From positions 67,001-131,000 of the forward strand of contig CM067075.1 of NCBI GenBank assembly GCA_033980235.1: a DNA stretch of 64,000 bases. The letters run 5' to 3'. Within the stretch, counting starts at the first letter, position 1; each line of letters begins with the position of its first letter. The translations under genes and the position numbers were made by a program. This DNA is from Diadema setosum (Eukaryota; Echinodermata; Echinoidea; Diadematoida; Diadematidae). The notes beneath the pieces are model-generated. The model worked only from the letters and a program-made list of their open reading frames with translations. It made no database searches and was not told the DNA's origin. Below are positions 49,119 through 60,900 of the stretch, in pieces.

Positions 49119-50026
49119 CAGTTAAACTCGCATAAGTCGATCTTCTCGGGACTGAGCAAAACACATCGACTTAGGCGATTTTCGACTTGTGCGTAAGTCG
49201 AAAAAATATCGACTTACAGTTTCACCACACGTACATACATGTATGTGGTCTACTCTGGAGCCGAGAGCTGGAGCGGTGTGCCGCAGCACGGGTCGCCCGG
49301 CAGGGCCGCGGCTAACTTTGCATGGACAGTGCATTAGTATTGGCACAGGTCCGATTACTTTACACCCTTGTTAAACCTTGGGGAAGTGAATATGAACGAT
49401 ATTTGAGCAGTGATTGATTCCAGTTTACCATACCGTGGCTTGAAATGCGTGTAGAGGTGCAATTCTGATTTACCCGTGCCCGTAACTTTCCCCCTACTTT
49501 CCGCTTTGAAAACTCAGCAGCTTCATCCATTATACCACTCCACTGCACAGCGCTGCAAATGCCAAGCTACACTACAAGCTCAATACTGTAAGCTGTACAT
49601 GTAAATGAACGCATGTGTACTGTACGAACGCTGTACATACGTAGCGCGACAGCTGACAGGGCTGTACCAGCGGACCTCAAAACACGAAGAGAGTTCAACG
49701 ATCCCATATCGCTTTGAATTTTGATTTTAGATCATTTTTTCTTTGTCACCTCAAACTCATCTGACAAACAAAATAATGATTGAGTAATAAATAATGAATA
49801 ATAAATGACAGTGATTTATTACACAATCAAATCTTATTCGACTTAGGCACAGTGAATTCAATGGTTTTTCCGTGAAAGTGTTCTTGGAATTTCATCGACT
49901 TAGGCGAGTATTCGACTTACAAAATTCGACTTGTGAGTGAATTAATACACGTAAGTCAATGGGGAAAAATCAGGACTTTTTAAAATTATTCGACATATGC
50001 GACATCGACTTAGGCGAGTTTAACTG
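49119..50026. mobile_element. TA-flanked CAGT-ended element (AAGTCGA family), copy 1
   Basis: CAGTTAAACTCGCATAAGTC at the left and CGACTTAGGCGAGTTTAACTG at the right (last 20 considered), TA flanks, 908 bp. Shares GGGACTGAGCAAAACACATC with 51263-54238 and 61507-62492. Confidence 0.88.
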
Positions 50027-50848
50027 TACTGTATTTGCATGACTGGACAAAAATGCATTTACCTCAACCCTTTATATTAAGCAATGTGACAATATGCTTT
50101 CCTCAAATCAGTTATGTAGTATGTCAAGCATCTATCAAGGCTATAAAATGTTGACTTTAGAACACAGTTTAATCCAACACTGCTTGTAAGGCTTGATTGC
50201 AAGCTGATGGACTTTTTTCCCATTGTTTAATGAGGTACACCAGTATTTTTCAAAGGACAACTTATTTTTCCACATCAAATATTTTTTTTTGGGTCATTGT
50301 CCATTCATCCCAGGTCTTAGTAATGACTGTACAGCCCTGGTGATAAACAGATGAAGTAAAAAGAAAAAATGATAATAATAACAATCAAATACATACAATG
50401 TAATAAAGAAAAAAATGTAGAGAAAATATGTAGAAGACTTGCATATGAAAATGGGTAGAGAATACAGCTTCCAAGTGTATTCAAATTGAGTATGAAATTG
50501 CATGCTCACTCTAATGAGATATTGTACTTGTATATAAATGTCTTTTCTCATGACAATCAAATTCAATGTACACTCATGATTACCAACATGTCTAGCAATC
50601 ACCTTCAACAAATCATATGCACTGTAATGTTACATTGTATTTAACACTGTCAGTATCGCCATACTGTCAGGTAATCTTTCTTTTTTTTCAATTGATAAAG
50701 ATGAATGAACACAATACCAAATAGGGTGACCCTCTTCAATAGTCAAAAGAGAGTAGGAAATGTACTTCTTTAAAGAATACAAGCAAAAAGATGATTTTTT
50801 TTTTTTTTTAACGCGCAAACACAATTTGTACGTACACAATTTGTACAT

Positions 50849-51095
50849 GAAGATTTTGTTCGCAAAAACCGATAAGTCAATTTTTGAAGATTTTGAAGTA
50901 CGTTCTCTGTCATAAAGTACAAAATGATATCTTTAAAATAATATATTGGTCACTACATATAAAGGTACATTTTTGAAGTTATGGTCAAAAGAAGCAAAAT
51001 TTTTCTTATTATTCTCTTTATTTTTCTCGACCTTTAATCGCAAATATCTCCATTTGGCAAATATGGACTTATCGGTTTTTGCAAACAAACTCTTC
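50849..51095 (-). mobile_element. 247 bp MITE, copy 3, target duplication ACAT
   Basis: Inverted relative to copies 1 and 2. GAAGATTTTGTTCGCAAAAA to CAAACAAACTCTTC, flanked by ACAT on both sides. Confidence 0.93.
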
Positions 51096-51262
51096 ACATG
51101 TACATGTAACTGTGATATACATTGTATGTTATTCTAAACATCTATGTCTTTCTAAACATTCTTCATGAATGATGCAGGTACATAATATCAGTATATACAA
51201 AACATGAAGTCAGCTGTACGCTACACAAAGGTCATGACCCATTATATAATGTATAATAACTA

Positions 51263-54238
51263 CAGTCAACCTCGCGTAAGTCGACATAATCGGGACTGAG
51301 CAAAACACGTCGACTTACGCGAATGTCGACTTACGCGTAAGTCGACATTTTGTCGACTTATAAATGAAAATTAATTTCCCCTGTACAGAGTAAGATTTGG
51401 ATCACGATGCGGATCGCTACCCATATCTTACTCCTTTTGCCGCCAAAACATGCCTACTGACATGAGCAACAACAATGTTTTAGTTCATGCATAAATCTTG
51501 CGCGGGTTAGTATAACGACAACGCACAATTCCCAAATCTCTAGAGGGATTTTGAGAGAGCGGGATCGGAAACCTAGGCCCGTTTCTAGACACTTAACGTT
51601 TTAAACTTGATTTGAATATCAAAGGCGAATTCCCCAAAATTGCTTTAAACTTTGCGATTTAAATTCAAGTGCGTTGCTGGGAAGATATGCGTGTGATTTC
51701 GCATGATTCTGTCGAGATTATTTTTCAGTGCCGACTGAGTTGAAATATGTGTGATTTTCCTTCCCTATAAGTCGCCATATTTGTTCTGCTTAAATTTGTA
51801 TTGCCATACTCTGAAAATGAATTGTTCTCGCGCTCTGATTCGCAACATTACCGCTCTGTACGGCGCGGGCCTGTCTGAAATAAAAAGAAGAAGAAAAGTT
51901 TGTTCATCCGAAAACAACATCTTTCGTACTATAACCTTCGTAAAAACAAACCTCTTACCATTGTCGGACTAATTTAACTTTGAACTGAGATTTAAAACTT
52001 CGGCATAGCGAACTTTAACAATAATTCGTTATCATTTTTTTCATTGACATTTTGTGAAGCAGCATGCGTTTCGGTAGTTTGAAACGTGTAAATGTTGCGA
52101 TGTCTTTCCCCTGCAAGTGCAGACTAAGTTCAGTCACGGCGAAAGTTCCGTTACGAAATAAAGAATAATGTGAGCCTTTTCAACAATAACGCACTTCCGT
52201 ACATTTTTATGCGTTTAAACGCAGTTTCTATAGTTTCGGACAAGAACCGCAAGTCTTTTATGCAACGCTCTTGCGTTTTAAAAACAGCGTTGCTTGTGAT
52301 TTGACGGACTTGCATTTGATTTTTAGAATTGCGTTTAAACGGAATTGAGTTTAAATTTCATACAATTTTCTAGTTTTGTGTTATTATCAAACGCAAGTCT
52401 TTTCAGCGTTCCGTGTGATTTGATGGACTTGTATTTGATTTACAGAATTGCGTTTAATTTTTAATTTTGCTTACGATAAGTCTTTTAAACAATAACACAC
52501 TTCCGTAGATGTTTAGAGATGCGTTTAAACGCAATTTCTTATAGTTTTGTACAAAAACCACAAGTCTTCTCTGCAACGCTCTTATACGTTTGAATACAGC
52601 GTTACGTGATTTGATGGACTTGCATTTGATTTTTAGAGTTGCGTTTAAACGCAACTGAGTTTTAAAAAGTTCCCTACAATTTTCTAGTATCGTGTGATTA
52701 TCAAACGCAAATCTTTCAGCCTTCCGTGAGATTTGAGGGATTTCCATTTGATTTTTAGAGTTGCATTTAATTTGTAATTTTGTTTACGAAGTAAAAAATA
52801 ATGCAAGTCTTTTAAACAATAACACACTTCCGTAGATGTTTAGCGATGCGTTTAAACACAGTTTCTTATAGTTTCGTACAAAAACCGCAAGTCTTCTCTG
52901 CAACGCACTTGCGTTTAAATACAGCGTTACATGTGATATGATGGACTTGCATTTGATTTTTAGAGTTGCGTTTAAATAACGCAATTGGGTTAAAAAAAAA
53001 AAGTTCCCTACAATTTTCGGTATGATTATCAAACGCAAGTCTTTCAGCGTTCCCTGCGATTTGAGTTAAAAAAAAGTTCCCTACAATTTTCGTATGATTA
53101 TCAAACGCAAGTCTTTCAGCGTTCCGTGCGATTTGATGGACTTGCATTTGATTTTTAGTGTTGCGTTTAAACGCAACTGAGTTTAAGTTTCCTACAATTT
53201 TCTAATTTCGAGTGATTATCAAACGCAAGTCTTTTCAGCATGCCATGTGATTTGATGGACTTGCATTTGATTTTCAGAGTTGCGTTTAATTTTTAATTTT
53301 GCTTACGAAATGAAAAAAGTAGTGCAAGTCTTTTCAACAATAACGCACTTCCGTAGATGTATAGAGATTTATTTAAACGCAGTTTCTAGTTTCGTACAAA
53401 AACCCAAGTCTTCTCTGCAACGCTCTTGCGTTTAAATACATCGTTGCGTGTGATTTGATGGACTTGCATTTGATTTTTAGAGTTGCGTTTAAACGCAATT
53501 GAGTTTCAGGTTCGTAACAATTATTTTCTAGTTTCATATGATTATCAAACGCAAGTCTTTTCAGCAACGCACTTGCGTTTAAATGCAAAAGTTGCGTGTG
53601 ATTTGATACACCTGCATTTGATTTTTTTAGTTGCATTATTAGTTGTATTGTAATAAATCTTTTTAGAAAGTGCCCTGGTTTTAATAACGCTTCGGAATAA
53701 TCAACGTTAGAATATTCGGATTTACAAAAACACCTATTTCATGTTCGGATAATGAATACCTCTGGGACATATAAGTGTACAAAATTTGTGCGTTTTGAGA
53801 AAAACGAGAGGGAGAAAAGGGGTAAAGTGAACTGTCTTGGGTACTATGTAATGCTCCAGTGTAAATGAGTGTACATGTCCTTTCTATATTCGGCATACAA
53901 GACAATGGACGCATGGCGCGAACGCTACCGCGCCGTACACTAGCGAATTACCGAGTAGAAACGCAGCGAATCGGAGCGGGAAAACAATTCTTTTTCAGAG
54001 AATGGCGATAAGATTTTGAGCGAAAAATTATGTCGACTTAGACGAGGGAATTAACACGTATTTCATCTCAGTTGGCACTGAAAAATCAGGTCGACTTACG
54101 CGAGTTGTCGACTTATAAATGTCGACTAAGACGAGGAAATTTTCAAGGAATAACAAAGGTAAAAATCTGGACTTTTTTATTGTGTCGACTTAAGCGAGTT
54201 GTCGACTTATGCGATGTCGACTTAGGCGAGGTCTACTG
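51263..54238. mobile_element. 3.0 kb CAGT-ended element (AAGTCGA family), copy 2
   Basis: CAGTCAACCTCGCGTAAGTC at the left and GACTTAGGCGAGGTCTACTG at the right, TA flanks. The terminal 100-200 bp resemble the 908 bp relative. The centre is a different 1.6 kb tandem array. No transposase recognised. Confidence 0.82.
52020..53660. repeat. higher-order array of GCGTTTAAACGC-rich units
   Basis: GACTTGCATTTGATTTTTAG-type words recur near 52300, 52420, 52610, 52735, 52937, 53132, 53250, 53455 and 53600. Spacing often alternates between about 120-130 and 190-205, so two subunits form a unit of about 310 bp. GCGTTTAAACGC palindromes sit beside them. Protein-like frames on the - strand are artefacts of this array. 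Confidence 0.8.
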
Positions 54239-54611
54239 TAGTCTGTTTTTTCTTGCAATGGAATTTTCACTGATACAGTACCTGGTACTCAAGATTCAGT
54301 GTTGTTATTACAAACAAATCCCCTTTCAAATGTCAGCTGTCAGAACTCAAGGGGATAACATTTGTTGAGGTTTCATTGTTCTTGAAATAATCATGCTATA
54401 AAAAGAGAAGTAGATTTTTTTCTTTTAACTCAGTTGTTGAAGGAAAACTGACATGGAGGTGTAATTCAACAAAAATTGAATTGTATTACACTTTATAAAA
54501 ATCAATTACATGACATTGTGACAACAGCCTTATGATTACTGATCATATCAATATATACAATGGTCTCTACACAGGGGGTCACATCAAGCAAGCTATAAAG
54601 CAGTGGTGAGT

Positions 54612-54953
54612 TCATTCTTTGGGTGGGTTTCGAATGCTGAATTGTGAGACACAATCTAAAAGCCACCACACAGGAACAGTACAAATTTTGTTTGTACGTA
54701 TGGAAGGAGGTATCCTCTTGCCCAGGTGGTCATAAAGGATGAAGTGCGCACAGGCTGCTAGTTCTGACCCGGACTTGGCGTGGTAAGGAACAATGGTTGA
54801 GACTTGGATGACGTCATCATCTGGTTTGGGCTGTCTATTGAGGATAGTCCCACCTCCTAGCTGAATAAGGTGAGCCAATTCAGTCTTGGAAGGTGTTGGG
54901 TGTGTGAAGGTGCCAGAAAAGTAGAAGTGACAGCCATCAAACAGTCCTGGGAA
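54612..54953 (-). CDS. BARD1: BARD1 last exon: BRCT2 and stop
   Basis: Residues 215-327 and TGA. FPGLFDGCHFYFSGTF, then LIQLGGGTILNRQPKPDDD, VPYHAKS and VPVWWLLDCV. These are the BARD1 BRCT2 signatures. The acceptor was chosen at TAATAG because the exon then reads in frame from the previous phase-0 donor. A second AG seven bases downstream would break the frame. No clean AATAAA on the - strand was found close to the stop. Confidence 0.95.
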   Translation of the reverse strand, partial: FPGLFDGCHFYFSGTFTHPTPSKTELAHLIQLGGGTILNRQPKPDDDVIQVSTIVPYHAKSGSELAACAHFILYDHLGKRIPPSIRTNKICTVPVWWLLDCVSQFSIRNPPKE

Positions 54954-57900
54954 CTATTAGAATGAGAGCAAAGTGAAGGGACAAAGTGTCTTTACTAATC
55001 AGACTAGATATATCGCTACGGCGACTGATATGCCTCCGCCATAATGCATGGTTGTCCTAATAGGTCTATAGTACAATGTCTTGACAATGTGTGATGACAG
55101 TTTCACACAAGTGGCAAAATATTAAAATGACAGGTTTGACACAAATAGGCTGAATGTTCACTTTCCTAGAACTAGGTTCAATTGGATGAATGATTAACAT
55201 GTCAGAGTGCAGGTATTTGGGGAACTGATGATTTTTACTTGACTTTTGACCCTTTTATAAGTTTATGCATTGAGTAATTTTCAAAGTATTGAGAAAAAGC
55301 ATAATTTCAGTATCAAATGAGAAAATAGCATTATCTAAACCTGGCCTTTGACCTTTGACCTCACAGTTCCAAAGAGAATCACTGTTAGGTTGAACATGCA
55401 TAAATATGTAAGTTTCATGATGACACCTTGAGTTACTTTCGAGATATGGAGGAAAAAGTGCAATTTAGCACTTTCACTTGACCTTTTACCTTTTGACCTT
55501 TGACCTTTCGGCAAGAAATTTCCCCAGAAATATATATTGGGTAATACATGCCATACATCAAGTTTAAAAAAAACAAAACCTTCAGGCATATTGCATTTTA
55601 AGGAAAGTACTGATATTTTGAGGAGTTGACCTTGACCTTTGACCCCCCTGACCTTTGACCCATGACTCCCAACTTCCCTAGATAATCATTGCCCATCGGT
55701 ACAAGCATATATACTAAGTTCCATGAAGATACCTTGAACCATTTGCGAGATATGGAGAAAAACATGAAATTTCACATTTTTTTTCACAAAATAACCTGTG
55801 ACCTTTGACCTTTGACCCAGTGACCCTAAAATCCACACAAAGTATTATCCCCCAAGGATATACCCTCATACCAAGTTTGATGTAAAACCACCGCACGGTT
55901 CTTGAGATATCGACAAAAACAAAACGGGACGGACGGACGTACGGACGGACGTACGGACGGACGACGGACGGACGGACGGACGGACGGACGGACGGACGAC
56001 CCGAAAACATAATGCCTCCGGCCACTTCGTTGCGGAGGCATAAAAAAGTTTCATTTCACTATACTATGCCTTTCCCATTGACATTAACATTGCCGCACAA
56101 TACAATGTGAATAGGCTGCAATGGGTTAGCTTTGACTACAATCTCACCTGAAAGAAATCTTTCTACAGCAGACTGTTTGTAATTTGTATTACCTGCCAAT
56201 TGTACATAAGAGTGGTATACACTTCGCACTTGTATTTACAAAGGTGCATTTATTCAAATACGCATGCTTAAAATGAACATATATTTCAAAATAACTACTT
56301 GGAAAACCGTTGGTTTGACACAGTAACATGCAAGCAGACTGATTTTCTCATTTGAAATAGGCCCTAACTGTAGGACTCTTGTACTTACACCTTATACACA
56401 ATTACATTTCTGTACCAACATATGTGCAGCTGAGTTAAACAGGTTTTGTTTTAATGAAAAATGCATGGTCACATTTTTCTTGTTAAAATTGGATTCACAT
56501 GGACAACTATAACATTACTGAATTGGCATTGATTACCAGAAATCCATGGATTTTGTATTTAGTTGATCATGGTATGTAATTCTGTCATGAGTATTCATCA
56601 TTTTGCAGCTTACAATCTTTCCTTCATAATAAGACCAAAACTTGCAACATTTATTTTGAGTTATGATTCAATATTTCATTGTATGTACACATTTGAAGTC
56701 TACAGAGCTAAAAAGCAAATGTTGATTGGTTGTAAAATGATGATCCCAGTAAGGTCATGACTATGACAATGTCTTTGTATGAAGAAAAGAATTCACCTGT
56801 TTCTGCAGGTTTTCTCTAGCCCTCCTAGGAGCTTGGCTCTCAGGATCAGCTACTGTTCCTTGAATCTCAAATTCAAATTCCTGGACTCTCTTTCCTTCAT
56901 TGAGGCAGCTCTCCACCCCTGCAAAGAGACAAAAATTTGAGACTTACACTTATACATAGAAATTAAGTTTGTTTCATTTAGTAGGTCATACATACAATGT
57001 CTTACGAATAGTAGTTAGTTTGAGGAAAGTAAGCCATCTGTTCTGACAAGGTTACAGTGTGGGAAAAAAATAGGAGGGGAAGGGGGCAAAATGCCTGGGA
57101 TGACACTATACATTTCTTGAAATTCTAACATTAGAGATATATATTTGATGTCTAATTTCACCTTGATGCTATTATCTCTGTAAATATCAGTAGACACACT
57201 GACAGTCTCTTTTTCATTTTCATTTTTTTTTTCTGTGTGAGTCTACTAGAATGCAAAGACTGAGAAAAGTATGACCCTGAGTATCCCAGATTCATGTAAA
57301 TTTCAAAGCTGAGGTATACATCTAAAGCCTACCAAATCTATCCCAAGAAATATGAACATCAAAAACTGCTTATCTCAGGAATGTCTGCTAGGTGTATTCA
57401 GTAATACTGTTTGCTTGGTTTGAGGACAGTGTAAAGTTTATTAAAGCACACTTACATTTAAATGGCAGGACCCATCTGCCGGTGAGAATAGCTTGCATGT
57501 ATTTCATGGTGCGCAAACACATGTTACTTTCCTCACAAGACGTGATAAGATGTGTGACTTCCTTGGAGAACTTTTCTACCATTCTCCCCTTCAGTAGTTT
57601 GGCACAGGTCTGTAAAGCAGCTTTCTCCTTAGATTGAAGCCCTGAATGACAGATAGAATAGAGAGTCAGCCTCTTCAAATCCTTGAAAACATATTATACT
57701 ATGTTTGGTTCTGGTCCCTAGTAGCAGCAGGCATTGCATGATGATTCAGATTAATGATTCTTACATCAAGTTATTTTTACTGCAAACTGACTAACAAACT
57801 GCCCAGTATGTATTTACATCAACAAAACGTCGGGTGAAAATGATAAGGGCATGAAGTTGCCACTAAACCCATAGTGTTCGAGGCAACTTAACGCCCATTC

Positions 57901-60900
57901 ATTCTCAACCAATGATGACTGCAATGTAGTGCTGGCTCTATCAATACACCAGCCTAGTGTCCAGGTACATTGTATGTACATGTAGGAAATATACAGTGTA
58001 ACATAGAAATTGACTTAAATCAAGTTCATTGGACTGAAGCGTATCATATTTTAAGGCTGAAAGCTGATAGTTGTGGTGGTCACTAGTGCTCTCTTTTGGA
58101 GGAAGGGTAGAAAGAAGGATCAAATATTTCAAGTGAAAGAAAACATCAGTTTCCTCTTTTTCTGGACTTTCTCTGCAACAGTAAGACGATCAACACTTCC
58201 TGCCTAGAGAGTCAGCATCTTCATAGACTGTATGAAAGACACGTACCTTTAACAGACATATAAAGAAGAAACTATCATGCTTTCTAACATCATATTCGAT
58301 ACATATTGTGAATTTCAATTGTGTAAGACTGAGACACAAATTTCTGGAGGCTCACACATTTATAAACTGGTACACACACTGACATCTCATAGTGAAGGGT
58401 ATCCTTTATTCATGATTCTCAATGTGCTTCAATCAGGAATGCTAGGCTACTTCAGTCTTCTATCAGGGGGTTCATTGTACAATGGTATCAACACTTTGTG
58501 ACTGAGGTGGAAGCAGCTTATTAGCAATTGTTTTTATATTCTCATGTGTAATAGTGCTCTGGTGAATAATTATTTACATTGCCATATCCACAATTCATAT
58601 GTGTGATGACTGGAGACTAAAGTTGATTGCCAAATCAGTCTTATTAGTGCAGCATTTGTATTGATAAACATGTAAATAAAACACAGCAAGCATGGAGTAC
58701 TGAGTAGTTACGGTTAGGGATATGATCATTGTATCTGCATATATACTAGTAGTGATTACATGACCATTTAGTACTCTTGCCATTTAAAATCACTGTAATC
58801 AACAGTATATCTTTGTCAGTAAAGAACACTTAGTTCTTCCCAATATGTTGTAGTCCCCTTTTATCTTGTCATAAGCATAGTAACAGGAGGCATCTTACAC
58901 CAAGCAACGATGGTGGTTACTGATAGCAGACACAAGTACAAAATAAATCTTGTGGACTTTCAATAAGTCTTGAAGTGCATAATTTCTCAGCTGCTTGCCC
59001 TCAGCAAAATTTAGAGTGATAAACCTAATCTACATAAAATATGCTTTTATTGTCAAATTAACTAAAAACCATGAGGAATGAAAGGACAGGAGGAGGTCAA
59101 TTAAAATATAAGAACCCAATTTACCAAAACAACCAATCAAAGCAAGTACCGGTAGGGCAAAGATGACAATTAGCTAAGGTGATTACATAACACCGACTTG
59201 AACAAAGGAATCAGATGTGGGACAGAGCTGGGAGTGAAATGGACGAACACATATAAATTTATGATTAATGAAGGTAATGAGACAAGTACAGTAGCTAGGT
59301 CAAGTGAAAATGGGTGCCAAGCTAAAGACCTAAAAAAACTAGAAATGTCGCTACAGCGACTGGTTATACCCCCACCAAACAACATTTCATAAGCTTTGGT
59401 CAAAACAACATTTCATAAGCTTTGGTCAAAAAACTGAGGAAGTAGTTAAATCCGCAAGATCTTTCCTTGATCTTCTGCCATTAATATGCCGTTACCATGG
59501 CAACGTACTTTCGGGTACTGTCGAAAAATGCGTCTTGCACATCTACAACCAAAGGCACACATCTGTACCAAGTTTCATGGAAATTGGGCAAAAATTGAGG
59601 AAGTAGTTTGCAACACAAAATTTTCCATCATTTTGGCTCATAATATGTGAGCTGTTACCATGGCAACATACTTTTTGTCACTGTCAAGAAATGTGTCATG
59701 CTGACCTATATCCTAAGACAAACATTCAATATGAATTCCATGAGAATTGGAAGAACACTGATGAAGCAGTTTTGCCATGAAGCATTTTGCCCTATATTTT
59801 ACCAATAACATGCCGTTACCATAGCAACGCACTTTTTGCCACTGCGGAAATATGTGTCTTGCACATTAACATATTCAGATGAACATCTGTACCTAATTTC
59901 ATAAAAATTGATCAAAAACTGTGGGAGGAGTTCGCGACGCAAGATTTGTACCCATTTTTGCCCATAATATGCCGTTACCATGGCAACGTACTTTTGGGTA
60001 CTGTCAAAAAATACATCTTGCACATCTACAACCCAAGGCACACATCTGTGCCAAGTTTTATGGGAATCGGTTGAAAACTGAGGAAGTAGTTCGCGACGCA
60101 AGATTTGCAACGGACCGACCGCCCGACCGCCCGACCGACCGCCCGACCGTCCGCTGATTCCTATATACCCCCTTCAAACTTCGTTTGGCGGGGGTATAAA
60201 GATAATACGAATAAATTTCATTAAATACCAAACCAGAAATAAACCTATCTTAAGAAAAGGAAGCCCAAATGTCATCTTATCTAATGTATACTTAACAATG
60301 ACCTCCTTGTACTGCAATTCAACAACACTACAAATTTTCCTTTACTAGTACTTTTATAATGAAGCAAGTCACTTTATTGAATCCTTGTCTGTCTGTACAT
60401 CTTACCGGAGGCCAGGAGGACAGGGTGCTGATCCCATAGATGCTGGCGGGGAAAAGTGCCGGTTATATTTCGGTCTGAGGTGACATCAGCCAATGGTTTG
60501 GTCATGAGAGCCTTCTTCATCTGTGATGTAGCAGCAAGGTCCAGGGGGGTCAAGCCATGGACATTTCTGACAGAGGAACAAAAGTTTGGTGGTTTAAAGG
60601 TTACCCATTACCTTTGAAGATATTGATATCACCCTACTAAATACAATTCTTATGAACTGGATTGGTTTTGACACACAGACACATAGACACAAACTAAGAT
60701 ATCTGACAGTTATCAGAGGGCTCACAACTAACTGGGCCCCATTTTATCAAAAAAAAATAATCAATTATAAATTTCCTTAATACCACACATACTGCCACAG
60801 ACTTGTGATAGAAATCAACTTTATAATCATACCTCTTCATAAAACAGGGCCCTGGTATCATGAAACTGATGCCATATTTTCTTAAACTATACAAGACATA

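Noticed and set aside
52454..53636. Four similar - strand frames with repeated peptide blocks
   Set aside because: They mirror the DNA-level tandem array of TTTAAA units. No known domain, and other frames behave alike.
54176..54181. AATAAA on the - strand as the BARD1 polyadenylation signal
   Set aside because: It lies within the end of a transposon. No supporting downstream element can be judged by eye.
55714..56054. Pro/Ser/Val-Arg repeat proteins on the - strand
   Set aside because: Translation of the GTCC tract of the third 1 kb element copy. The same peptides occur at 6021-6410.
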